NCBI GenBank assembly: GCA_910584995.1
Contig: CAJUDW010000012.1
Span: 5,790-69,789 of the forward strand
Origin: an uncultured Oscillibacter sp.
GTDB lineage: Bacteria > Bacillota > Clostridia > Oscillospirales > Oscillospiraceae
Reading direction: 5' to 3'
Length of the DNA stretch: 64,000 bases
The notes below the pieces were generated by a model. The model saw nothing but the letters and a program-made list of their open reading frames with translations, did not search any database and was not told where the DNA came from. Shown here piece after piece: positions 50,128 to 58,319 of this stretch; within the stretch, counting starts at the first letter, position 1, and every line of letters starts with the position of its first letter. Both the position numbers and the translations under genes were made by a program.

Positions 50128-51636
50128 TTGTCAGAATATCGTTTGGAAATGCGTGATGTCGTCAAGACCTTCCCCGGTGTCAAGGCGCTGGATCACGCGC
50201 AACTCAACCTCCGCCCCGGTACTGTGCATGCGCTGATGGGAGAGAACGGCGCAGGTAAATCCACGCTGATGAAGTGTATGTTCGGCATTTATCACATGGA
50301 CGAGGGTGAGGTTATCTACGAGGGGGAGAAGGTCCAGATCAAAGGCCCCCTGGACGCGCTGAACCGGGGCATTGCCATGGTTCACCAGGAACTCCAGCCC
50401 ATTCCGGAACGGAGCATCGGCGAAAATATTTACGTAGGCCGCTATCCTACCAAGCGGATGGGGCCCATCGTCACTGTGGATCACGAGAAGATGTACCAGG
50501 ACGCGGAGGCGGTGCTGAAGGAAGTGCATCTGAACTTTGATCCCAAGGCCAAGCTGGGCACCCTCAGCGTCTCCCAGATGCAGCTGGTGGAGATCGCCAA
50601 GGCCGTGTCTGCGGACTGCAAGGTGCTGATCCTGGACGAGCCCACCTCGTCCCTGACCGCCGCAGAGGTGGAGGCCCTTTTCACCATCGTCAACGAACTG
50701 CGGAAAAAGGGCGTGGCTATCGTCTATATCAGCCACAAAATGGACGAGATCCTCCGTATCAGCGACGAAGTCACCATCATGCGGGACGGCCAGTACATCG
50801 GCACCTGGGAGGCCAAGGGGCTGACCACGGACTTTATCATCACCAAGATGGTTGGCCGGGAACTCAGCAACCTCTATCCGGCCCGGAGCAACGTCCCCGG
50901 CGAGGTGGTGTTCGAGGTGGAGGACTTCACTTCCATCAATCCCAAGAGTTTCCGCCATGCCAGCTTCCAGGTCCGCAAGGGCGAGATCCTGGGCGTGGCG
51001 GGCCTGGTGGGCGCCCAGCGGACGGAACTGATGGAAGGCCTCTTCGGCCTCCGCTGCCACAGCGCAGGCAAAATTACATACAAGGGCAAGGAACTGAAAA
51101 TCAACCAGCCCAAGCAGGCCATTGACAGCGGCATCGCCATGCTGACGGAGGATCGCCGGGCCACGGGCATTTTGGGCGTGCTCTCCATTGCGGACAACGT
51201 GTCCATTGCCTCCCTGAACAAGTACCTCATCGGCGGCATCATGCTGGATGACGGGAAAATCGAGAAGCTGGTGCAGGACAATGTGGCGAAACTCTCCATC
51301 AAGACCCCCTCGTCCAAAACGCTGATCCAGTCCCTCTCCGGCGGCAACCAGCAGAAAGTACTGATCAGCCGGTGGCTGGCCAACGACCCGGACGTGTTCA
51401 TCCTGGACGAGCCCACCCGGGGCATCGACGTGGGCGCGAAGTATGAAATTTACTGCATCATTGCGGAACTGGCAAAGCAGGGCAAGAGCGTTATCATGAT
51501 CTCCTCCGAAATGAGTGAGTTGATCGGCATGTCCGACCGGATCATGGTCATGTGCGATGGCCGTGTCACCGGCTTTATCGACGGCAAAGACGCCAATCAA
51601 GAGAACATCATGGCTCTGGCCACCCAGTTCGAATAA
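50128..51636 (+). CDS. mglA: Galactose ABC importer, double ATPase
   Basis: 502 residues with two ABC domains in tandem, as in MglA/RbsA. N-half: Walker A GENGAGKST, signature LSVSQMQLVEIAKAV, Walker B VLILDEPTSSL. C-half: the degenerate Walker A region LVGAQRTELMEG, signature LSGGNQQKVLISRWL, Walker B VFILDEPTRGIDVG. The start is TTG at 50128, about 9 bases after AAGGGGGGA; the upstream open frame is non-coding. It lies 141 bases after mglB with no terminator evident. Confidence 0.95.
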   Translation: MSEYRLEMRDVVKTFPGVKALDHAQLNLRPGTVHALMGENGAGKSTLMKCMFGIYHMDEGEVIYEGEKVQIKGPLDALNRGIAMVHQELQPIPERSIGENIYVGRYPTKRMGPIVTVDHEKMYQDAEAVLKEVHLNFDPKAKLGTLSVSQMQLVEIAKAVSADCKVLILDEPTSSLTAAEVEALFTIVNELRKKGVAIVYISHKMDEILRISDEVTIMRDGQYIGTWEAKGLTTDFIITKMVGRELSNLYPARSNVPGEVVFEVEDFTSINPKSFRHASFQVRKGEILGVAGLVGAQRTELMEGLFGLRCHSAGKITYKGKELKINQPKQAIDSGIAMLTEDRRATGILGVLSIADNVSIASLNKYLIGGIMLDDGKIEKLVQDNVAKLSIKTPSSKTLIQSLSGGNQQKVLISRWLANDPDVFILDEPTRGIDVGAKYEIYCIIAELAKQGKSVIMISSEMSELIGMSDRIMVMCDGRVTGFIDGKDANQENIMALATQFE

Positions 51637-51650
51637 GGAGGAGAGAAAAA

Positions 51651-52682
51651 ATGGAGAATAAAAGGATCAACGCGAAAACTGTCAAGAATTTTCTGTCCAA
51701 CAACGCGATTATCATCCTGATTGTTATTTTGGCCCTGGTGGTCGGCATCATTACGGATAACTTTTTCACATCTAACAACTTTAAAAACCTGATTGTCAAC
51801 ATGTCCCCCCGGTTCATCATCGCCTGCGGCGTTTCCGGGTGCCTGATCACCAAGGGTACGGACCTGTCGGCAGGCCGTCAGGTGGGCCTCTCCGCCTGCC
51901 TCGCCGCCATGATGCTCCAGAGCGTGGATTACGCCGCCCGGGCCCTGCCCTGGATGCCGGAAATCCCCTGGTTTGTGGCATTGGTGATCGTCATCGCCAT
52001 TATGGCGGTGTTCGGCGCCATCAACGGCTGCGTCATCGCTTTCCTGAAGGTTCCCCCCTTCATCGCAACCCTGGGCATGCAGACCATTGTCTATGGCCTC
52101 TGTTCCGTCGTCACAGGCAACGACCCCCTGGGCGGCTTCCAGAGTTCCTATTCCAAGGTGGCCCTGGGTTCCCTGAAGGATGTGCCGGTGATTGGCAAAA
52201 TCCCCTTTATCCGCGCCATCCCCTATCTGGCGATCTTTGCCGTCCTGGTGGGCCTCTTCATGCTGTTCCTGTATAACAAGACCCGTCACGGCAAGTACAT
52301 GTATGCTATCGGCGGCAACGAGAGCGCCGCACAGGTGGCGGGCGTCAATGTCTCGGCAACGCTGATCCGCATCTATGTCCTGGCGGCTGTGCTGTACGCC
52401 GTCGCGGGCTTCCTGGTCGGCGCAAAGGCCGGCGGCGCGTCCACTGCCACAGGCCTTGGCTATGAGTTGGAAGCCATCGCGGCCTGCACCATCGGCGGCG
52501 TTTCCACCAACGGCGGCGTCGGCAAGGTGGGCGGCATCCTCATCGGCGTCATGGTCTTTGAGGTGTTGAAGATCTGCCTTCAGTTCCTCCGTGTGGACCC
52601 GGCGTATACCTTCATCGCCCAGGGCCTGGTTATCATCGTGGCCGTCGCTCTGGACCTGCGGAAGTATCTGGCGAAGAAGTAA
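51651..52682 (+). CDS. mglC: Galactose ABC importer, permease
   Basis: 343-residue membrane protein with eight to ten helices, of the RbsC/MglC type (IIILIVILALVVGIITDNFF; ATGLGYELEAIAACTIGG; GVGKVGGILIGVMVFEVL). Forms the sugar channel of the importer. Start ATG at 51651, 14 bases after the mglA stop and after AAGGAGG. Confidence 0.95.
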   Translation: MENKRINAKTVKNFLSNNAIIILIVILALVVGIITDNFFTSNNFKNLIVNMSPRFIIACGVSGCLITKGTDLSAGRQVGLSACLAAMMLQSVDYAARALPWMPEIPWFVALVIVIAIMAVFGAINGCVIAFLKVPPFIATLGMQTIVYGLCSVVTGNDPLGGFQSSYSKVALGSLKDVPVIGKIPFIRAIPYLAIFAVLVGLFMLFLYNKTRHGKYMYAIGGNESAAQVAGVNVSATLIRIYVLAAVLYAVAGFLVGAKAGGASTATGLGYELEAIAACTIGGVSTNGGVGKVGGILIGVMVFEVLKICLQFLRVDPAYTFIAQGLVIIVAVALDLRKYLAKK

Positions 52683-52707
52683 TCAGATATCCGGAAACCG
52701 TATAACA

Positions 52708-52736
52708 AGCGGGAGGCTATAAAGCCTCCCGCTTTT
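52708..52736 (+). terminator. Terminator of mglBAC
   Basis: GCGGGAGGC-TATAAA-GCCTCCCGC followed by TTTT, 26 bases after the mglC stop. Confidence 0.9.
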
Positions 52737-52759
52737 CCGCAGCCAAGGGGTGAAACGCC

Positions 52760-52788
52760 TTGAAACCGCCAGGAAAATGTGGTAGTAT
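52760..52788 (+). promoter_or_regulatory. Promoter of the 66-residue membrane protein gene
   Basis: TTGAAA (52760-52765), 17 bases, TAGTAT (52783-52788). Confidence 0.7.
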
Positions 52789-52832
52789 GGAGGCAGGCAA
52801 GCCGGAAATCCGGCTCTGTGGAGGTGCGGCGG

Positions 52833-53033
52833 ATGAAAGACGAAAAGGCAGACGGGCTTCTGCCCCAGGAGGCCCCGGAGAAGCGTCCCGGCCCCCGGAA
52901 CGCCATGCAGCGGTTTTACGAAAAGTTCCGGAGGATACCCCTGAAATATATCGACATCTTCATCGGCGCGTGCCTTGTGGCCCTGGCGGCTGTGGTGGTG
53001 CTGGGGATGCTGAAGGAGCGGGGGATTTTTTGA
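52833..53033 (+). CDS. Small single-span membrane protein
   Basis: 66 residues: an acidic/Pro-rich start (MKDEKADGLLPQEAPEKRPG), a basic region (AMQRFYEKFRRIPLKY), and one membrane helix (IDIFIGACLVALAAVVVLGM) ending in KERGIF. It is probably inserted with the N-terminus in the cytoplasm. It has its own promoter, GGAGG ribosome site and terminator, which argues it is real. No family recognised. Confidence 0.65.
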   Translation: MKDEKADGLLPQEAPEKRPGPRNAMQRFYEKFRRIPLKYIDIFIGACLVALAAVVVLGMLKERGIF

Positions 53034-53073
53034 GGGAGCCGCTTAGGCGGTGATTTGATCAGGGACAATCAAA

Positions 53074-53105
53074 CGCGCCCCGGCGGAAGCTTCCGCCGGG
53101 GCGCG
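53074..53105. terminator. Perfect 32-base palindrome, probable bidirectional terminator
   Basis: The arm CGCGCCCCGGCGGAAG is followed at once by its exact complement (centre AAGCTT), so in RNA it folds with almost no loop. It lies between convergent genes. Confidence 0.7.
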
Positions 53106-53185
53106 CTCTGCTGAAAACGTAGGATTTGGGAATGTGGATGCCCGGGACAGCGGACGGCCATCTGAAAGACGGGGCTTCTTGGGGA

Positions 53186-54700
53186 TCAGTCCTCCACATC
53201 CACCATCCAGTTGATGAACGGGCTGGCGGTGCAGCTTTCCTCGTCTGCTTCCGCTTTGAATTTCGCCACATTGGCCGTGGATTCCTTCACCGGACGGATG
53301 GTGCCCGCACCGGCTACGCAGCCGCCGGGACAGCCCATGCCCTCCAGCAGGTAGCCGTCCCGCTTGCCTGCCTTGGCCAGCATCAGCATCTTCCGGCACT
53401 CCCGGAGGCCGTCGCCGTACTCAATCTTGATCTCCCGTTCCGGGTCAATGTGCTTGATGGCCTCCACCACAGCGGCGGCTACGCCGCCGCCTACGGCGAA
53501 CCCGCGGCCCATGCCGCTGCCGGCGTCCATCTCGTCGTCAGGCCCGGCCTCAATGGCGGCAAAGTCAATTTCTTTTGCGTCGAACATGCCCTGCAATTCC
53601 TCGAAGGTCAGTACAAAGTCCACATCTGAACGGACTGTCCGGCGGTTGGCTTCCAGTTTTTTGGCGGAGCAGGGCCCGATAAAGCAGATTTTGGCCTCCG
53701 GCACGGCCTTTTTTACCAGGCGTGCTGTGATGACCATGGGGGTCAGGGCCATGGAGATGTAATCCTTGAACTCCGGGAACATGGTCTTTGCCATCATGCT
53801 CCAGGCGGGGCAGCAGGAGGTGCCCATGAAGGGCTGTTTCGCCGGGACTTCCTCCAAGAAGTCGTGGGCCTCCTGGACGGTACACATGTCCGCGCCGATG
53901 GAGACCTCTACCACGTCAGAAAAGCCCAGCTTTTTCATGGCGGCTTTCAGCTTGGAGGGGGTTGCGTCCTTGCCGAACTGGCCCACAAAGGCCGGGGCTA
54001 CGCAGGCGATGACCTCGTCATGACGGCGCATGGCAGTAATGAGTTGGAAGATCTGGCTCTTGTCGGCAATGGCGCCGAAGGGGCAGTTCACCAGGCACAT
54101 GCCGCAGGAGACGCATTTGTTGTAGTTGATTTTGGCACGGCCCTGCTCGTCGCTCTCAATAGCGTTCATGCCGCAGGCGGCGGCGCAGGGGCGCTCCAGG
54201 TAGCTGATGGCCCGGTAGGGGCACTGGTTAAAGCACTTGCCGCATTTGATGCACTTGGACTGGTCAATATGGCAGTGCTTGTCCTTATCCAGGTAAATGG
54301 CGTCCTTGGGGCAGACATTCATGCAGGGATGGGAGATGCAGCCCTGACAGCTGTCCGTAATGCGGATCTGCTTGGGAGGGCAGGCGTTGCAAGCGGAATG
54401 GATGATATTGACCAGCGGGGTCTCAAAATATTTTTGATCCGTCACCGCCTCGTCAATATGGGTGGAGAGATGGCCGCCGATGTTGATATTCATTCCCAGG
54501 GCCAGGCGGACCCGGGCGATTATCACTGCCCGTTCCAGATAAACGTCGTGACGGTATTTGGCCACGTCGCCGGGCACCAGGGTATAGGGGATCAAGTCCA
54601 CCTTGTCCCGGTCGCCCGGTTCCCATTCGTAGGCCAGCTTGGCGACTTCCCGAAACACACCCCGACGGATGTCGTCAACTGCACTGTGGACTCCTCGCAT
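53186..54700 (-). CDS. Variant [FeFe] hydrogenase, ferredoxin-type N-terminus
   Basis: 504 residues. The N-terminal ~210 residues hold cysteine motifs for several [4Fe-4S] clusters (CQGCISHPCMNVCP, CIKCGKCFNQCP, CVSCGMCLVNCP), followed by the H-cluster domain. L1 is TSCCPAW (294-300), as in active enzymes. L2 is GPCSAKKLE (342-350), where the usual Met before Pro-Cys is Gly. L3 is EGMGCPGGC (453-461) followed by VAGAG rather than xGGGQ. The four cluster ligands (C297, C344, C457, C461) and proton-relay C296 are all present. This pattern suggests a group B-like or sensory hydrogenase, making or sensing H2. Cytoplasmic; own promoter; no maturases nearby. Confidence 0.85.
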   Translation of the reverse strand: MRGVHSAVDDIRRGVFREVAKLAYEWEPGDRDKVDLIPYTLVPGDVAKYRHDVYLERAVIIARVRLALGMNINIGGHLSTHIDEAVTDQKYFETPLVNIIHSACNACPPKQIRITDSCQGCISHPCMNVCPKDAIYLDKDKHCHIDQSKCIKCGKCFNQCPYRAISYLERPCAAACGMNAIESDEQGRAKINYNKCVSCGMCLVNCPFGAIADKSQIFQLITAMRRHDEVIACVAPAFVGQFGKDATPSKLKAAMKKLGFSDVVEVSIGADMCTVQEAHDFLEEVPAKQPFMGTSCCPAWSMMAKTMFPEFKDYISMALTPMVITARLVKKAVPEAKICFIGPCSAKKLEANRRTVRSDVDFVLTFEELQGMFDAKEIDFAAIEAGPDDEMDAGSGMGRGFAVGGGVAAAVVEAIKHIDPEREIKIEYGDGLRECRKMLMLAKAGKRDGYLLEGMGCPGGCVAGAGTIRPVKESTANVAKFKAEADEESCTASPFINWMVDVED

Positions 54701-54768
54701 AGATGTTTCCTCCTTATCCTGACGGGCGGCGGATGCGCCCGTGTGTTATTGCGCCTTCCGGCGACTAC

Positions 54769-54797
54769 ATTATATAAGACGGATTCCTGATTTGCAA
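54769..54797 (-). promoter_or_regulatory. Promoter of the hydrogenase gene
   Basis: TTGCAA (54792-54797), 17 bases, TATAAT (54769-54774) on the minus strand. The ~65-base leader has a GGGCGC/GCGCCC-type stem before the ribosome site. Confidence 0.8.
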
Positions 54798-54849
54798 GAA
54801 TATATTCCGGGAAATGCCGGAAATGACTGGGATTTTTCTCTCAGGCAGA

Positions 54850-54879
54850 AAAACGCCAGAACGCGCCCGGAACCGGACG
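54850..54879 (-). terminator. Orphan terminator-like hairpin
   Basis: CAGA-CGCG-CCGG arms around AA form a near-perfect stem, with TTTTT following on the minus strand (GCGTTTTTCTG). No minus-strand gene lies upstream up to 55250, so its purpose is unclear; the rest of 54880-55055 is AT-rich with nothing recognised. Confidence 0.55.
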
Positions 54880-55055
54880 CGCTCTGACGCTTGGAGAGAA
54901 AAAAGAAATGAGAGGGAGATTTCCTCTGTGGAGGACACTATCAGCATACCCATAAAAGATGAAAATAATCTTGAATTTTTTTGAACAATCTGTAAACCAT
55001 CGTCTGGTTGGCCCTTTTCAGCTGAATTTCAACTTTTGACCGTATACTTGTTTCA

Positions 55056-55084
55056 TTGACGAACGGCGGGATTGCCGCTATAAT
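55056..55084 (+). promoter_or_regulatory. Promoter of the DUF4340/two-component operon
   Basis: TTGACG (55056-55061), 17 bases, TATAAT (55079-55084), with a ~160-base leader before the ATG at 55251. Confidence 0.8.
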
Positions 55085-55250
55085 AAGGCTTGTTTAAAAC
55101 CGGCCGCCCTTTTCCCCTGCGCCCGGATTCGCTGCCACGCCCCGGCGGCAGGATTTCCCCCGCCGTTTTTCCCGCAGGCCCCGGGGCTTGCTTTTCCCAA
55201 AACCGCCGGCTTGCCCGGCGTCATCATACGGACAGGAGGAGTTCCACGAT

Positions 55251-56315
55251 ATGGAAATGGATTGGAGACAGAGAAGGACCGTGACGATCCTCTCCGGTAT
55301 TCTGGCGGTGCTGTTCGCCGCCGTGCTGATTATCTTAGGTATCCGCTATCAGGCGTCCCGGCCGGAGCCCCAGGAGGATCAGGAGGAAGCCGGTATTATG
55401 GAGCAGGCGGATCACTCCGCCCTAAGCTATTATAACGGAACGGTTACCCTCTCTTTCGCCCTGGATGAGGAGGGGAACTGGGTGTGGGCGGACGATCCGA
55501 AGTTCCCCTTGAACGACGCCACCGTCACCACCCTTCTCAAGCAGCTGGCGGAGTTGAAGCCTCAGCAGATCCTGACCCCGGAGCCGGAGGAGGATCTGGC
55601 CACCTATGGCCTGGATACCCCGGCGGCCACCATCTCCGCCACCCAGGAGAACGGCTCCACCATCAGCCTGGAACTGGGGAAGACCACCACCGACGGAGAC
55701 AGCTACTACATGATGAAAAACGGCGACAAGTCTACTTTGTACATTATTGCCGATACCATTTACCGCACCATGCAGACCCCGATTTACGATATGTGCCGCC
55801 TGCCGGATCTGCCTGTCCTCACAGGTGAGCATTTACAGACGCTTTTCATCCAGGGGGCCGCCCCGGCGGCAGAGGAGGGGCAGGAGCACCCCAACCCAGC
55901 GCCTACCTGGAACCTGCTGGCCCGATGGGCGGAGATCAGCCGCATGAACCTTTGGTTCCAGGGGGACAATAATGTCACCAGCAGTAAGAAGCTTCAGGAG
56001 ATGGTTTCTGATCTCCAGTTCTTTACGGTCACCAAATGCGTGGACTACAACCCCTCTGAGGACGCGGCATCCCTCTGCGGGTTCGAGTCCCCCGCCGCCA
56101 CGCTGCGGGTGGGCTATACTACGGAGGAGGGCACGCAGGAGACCTTCACCCTGGTGGTGGGGGAGACGGCCTTCAGCGGCAGCGGCCGCTACGTGCGGAT
56201 CAATGACGATACCAGCATCTATCTGGCGCCGGACAACTGCGTGGACGCCCTGTTATCCATTGCTGCCGGAGGCCTTGAGGACAGCGCCGGGGAGCCGGCG
56301 GAAAGCGGGACATAA
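55251..56315 (+). CDS. DUF4340-domain membrane-anchored protein
   Basis: 354 residues: a membrane anchor at ~10-31 (VTILSGILAVLFAAVLIILG), then an extracellular beta-rich region made of repeated DUF4340 modules (EEGNWVWADDPKFPLNDATV, TLLKQLAELKPQQIL, DLATYGLDTPAATISATQ; again CGFESPAATLRVGYTTEEG). Elsewhere DUF4340 proteins accompany Gld-type ABC exporters; here the partners are a response regulator and a histidine kinase 18 bases downstream. That suggests an envelope sensor or accessory (inference). ATG at 55251 after AGGAGG. Confidence 0.8.
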   Translation: MEMDWRQRRTVTILSGILAVLFAAVLIILGIRYQASRPEPQEDQEEAGIMEQADHSALSYYNGTVTLSFALDEEGNWVWADDPKFPLNDATVTTLLKQLAELKPQQILTPEPEEDLATYGLDTPAATISATQENGSTISLELGKTTTDGDSYYMMKNGDKSTLYIIADTIYRTMQTPIYDMCRLPDLPVLTGEHLQTLFIQGAAPAAEEGQEHPNPAPTWNLLARWAEISRMNLWFQGDNNVTSSKKLQEMVSDLQFFTVTKCVDYNPSEDAASLCGFESPAATLRVGYTTEEGTQETFTLVVGETAFSGSGRYVRINDDTSIYLAPDNCVDALLSIAAGGLEDSAGEPAESGT

Positions 56316-56333
56316 ACGGGAAGGAGGACGCTG

Positions 56334-57023
56334 GTGCGGATTTTAATTGTAGAGGACGAGGTTCGCCTGGCGGACACCCTCCAGGATCTGCTGGAGATCG
56401 AGGGCTATACCGCCGACACCCGCCACGACGGGGAGTCTGGCCTGGACGAGGCCCTCACCGGTATTTACGATGTGATCCTCCTGGATGTAATGCTGCCCCG
56501 GCTGGACGGGTTTTCCGTCCTCCGCCGCCTGCGGGAGGCGGGGAGCGCCGTCCCTGTCCTGATGCTGACGGCCCGATCCGAGGTGTCCGACAAGGTGCAG
56601 GGGCTGGATCAGGGGGCGGATTACTACCTGACCAAGCCCTTCGAGCCCAGGGAATTGCTGGCCTGTGTCCGGGCCTTGGCCCGGCGCCAGCCGGAACTGC
56701 GGAATACGGATATGCTGGAGTTCGGCGATTTGAAACTGGAAAAAAGCGCCTTTACCCTCTCCCGGGGGGAGCGGAGCGTCCGCCTCAGCCGGAAGGAATT
56801 CGATATGATGGAACTTTTGATGCTGAACCGGAACCTGGTTCTCACCAAGGAAAAACTCCTCTTGAAAATCTGGGGCTACGAGTCTGACGCGGAGGACAAC
56901 AACGTGGAGGTCTATATCTCCTTTCTCCGCAAGAAACTGGATCACCTGCATTCGCAGGTGAAAATCAAAACCATCCGCATGGTTGGCTACTGCCTGGAGG
57001 ACAGCGCGTCCCCGGAGAAATAA
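56334..57023 (+). CDS. OmpR-family response regulator
   Basis: 229 residues: receiver domain with acidic pocket (E7, D8), phospho-acceptor D51 in VILLDVMLPRLDGF, the switch Thr in MLTARSE, and Lys in YLTKPFEPREL. A winged-helix OmpR domain follows (VRLSRKEFDMMELLMLNRN; DNNVEVYISFLRKKL). The GTG at 56334 follows GGAGG. It is 12 bases before the kinase gene, so the two form a two-component pair. Confidence 0.95.
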   Translation: MRILIVEDEVRLADTLQDLLEIEGYTADTRHDGESGLDEALTGIYDVILLDVMLPRLDGFSVLRRLREAGSAVPVLMLTARSEVSDKVQGLDQGADYYLTKPFEPRELLACVRALARRQPELRNTDMLEFGDLKLEKSAFTLSRGERSVRLSRKEFDMMELLMLNRNLVLTKEKLLLKIWGYESDAEDNNVEVYISFLRKKLDHLHSQVKIKTIRMVGYCLEDSASPEK

Positions 57024-57035
57024 AAGGAGGCCCCG

Positions 57036-58271
57036 ATGATCCGGAGACTGCGGCTGAAATTCGTGGCGGTCTGCATGGCGCTGGTGACGGCGGTGCTGGC
57101 GGCGGTGCTGGGGGCGGTACTGGGGGCCGTCCGGGAGAATATCTCTGATCTCAGCGGACAGGTTCTCCAGCGGGTCATTCAGGAGGAGCCCTTCGGCCGG
57201 GAGGGGCGTCCGGATCTTGGCATCCGGATCGGCGGGGACCGGGTACAGCTGCCCTACTTTACCGTCAATATCTGGCCCGGCAGGGCCGGGACTTACACCG
57301 CCTACGTCACCGGCGGCACCTACGCCAATCTGGAGGATACGGCGGAACTGACCGCCATTCTGGAGGACTGCCTGGAGCAGAACCAGCCTGAGGGGACGGT
57401 GAAGGACTATCGTCTGCGCTATCTCCGGCAGGAGAGGGGCCTGTACTGGCGGCTGGCCTTTGTGGATATGTCCATGGAGCAGGCTATGCTGCGGGAGATG
57501 ATGCGGTCTTACCTCAACATTGCGGCGGCGGCGTTTCTCCTGCTGTTGGGGGTCTCCATCATCCTGGCCCGGTGGGCTACCAGGCCTGTGGAACGGGCAT
57601 GGCGGCAGCAGCGGCAATTCCTCTCCGACGCCTCCCACGAGTTAAAAACGCCCCTGACGGTCATTCTCTCCAACGCCGCCCTGCTGGAGGCTGCCCCCTT
57701 GGAGGAACGGCCCGCCCGCTGGACGGACAACATCTGCTCCGAGGCTCAGCGGATGAAGTCCCTGGTAGAGGAGATGCTGACCCTGGCCCGGGCAGACAAT
57801 ATGACCCACACCGCTGTTTTGACGGAGATCTCCCTGTCCGACATTGCCGCAGGCTGCGCCCTGGCCTTCGAGCCGGTGGCCTTTGAGGCGGGAAAGCCTT
57901 TAGAATATGAGGTGGCGGAAGGAACAGATGTTTTGGGGGACGGGGACAAGTTGCGCCAGCTGATCTCCATCCTGCTGGACAACGCCATTAAATATGGCGC
58001 GGCGGGAGGCGCCGTCTCCATGACCTTGCAGAAAACGGACCGGCAGGCAAAGCTGACGGTTTCCAATCCCGGCCCGCCCATCCCGCAGGCCCAGCTGCCC
58101 CGGCTTTTTGAGCGGTTCTACCGGGCGGACGGTTCCCGGGGGGAGCAGTCCGGCTTCGGGCTGGGGCTTCCTATCGGCGCGGCCATTGCCGCGGAGCACA
58201 AGGGGACGCTGAAAGCGGAGAGCGACGCGGCGTCCACCAGGTTCATCTTCACCATGCCTTTGAAACGGTAG
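57036..58271 (+). CDS. Sensor histidine kinase
   Basis: 411 residues: TM1 ~8-32, an extracellular sensor ~33-157 (SDLSGQVLQRVIQ, LPYFTVNIWPGRAG), TM2 ~158-178, and a short or absent HAMP. Then the dimerisation domain with H201 in DASHELKTPLTVILSN, and the ATPase with DNAIKYGAAGG, SNPGPP and GFGLGLPIGAAI. Membrane kinase for the upstream regulator. Start ATG at 57036 with AGGAGG. The extracellular domain is not one I recognise. Confidence 0.93.
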   Translation: MIRRLRLKFVAVCMALVTAVLAAVLGAVLGAVRENISDLSGQVLQRVIQEEPFGREGRPDLGIRIGGDRVQLPYFTVNIWPGRAGTYTAYVTGGTYANLEDTAELTAILEDCLEQNQPEGTVKDYRLRYLRQERGLYWRLAFVDMSMEQAMLREMMRSYLNIAAAAFLLLLGVSIILARWATRPVERAWRQQRQFLSDASHELKTPLTVILSNAALLEAAPLEERPARWTDNICSEAQRMKSLVEEMLTLARADNMTHTAVLTEISLSDIAAGCALAFEPVAFEAGKPLEYEVAEGTDVLGDGDKLRQLISILLDNAIKYGAAGGAVSMTLQKTDRQAKLTVSNPGPPIPQAQLPRLFERFYRADGSRGEQSGFGLGLPIGAAIAAEHKGTLKAESDAASTRFIFTMPLKR

Positions 58272-58319
58272 ATTCTCCCGAAAGAGGAGTATAAGATTTT
58301 TATATCAAGAAGGAATGTG

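Noticed and set aside
50131..51600. 489-residue open frame opposite mglA
   Set aside because: Antisense shadow of an unambiguous double ABC ATPase gene.
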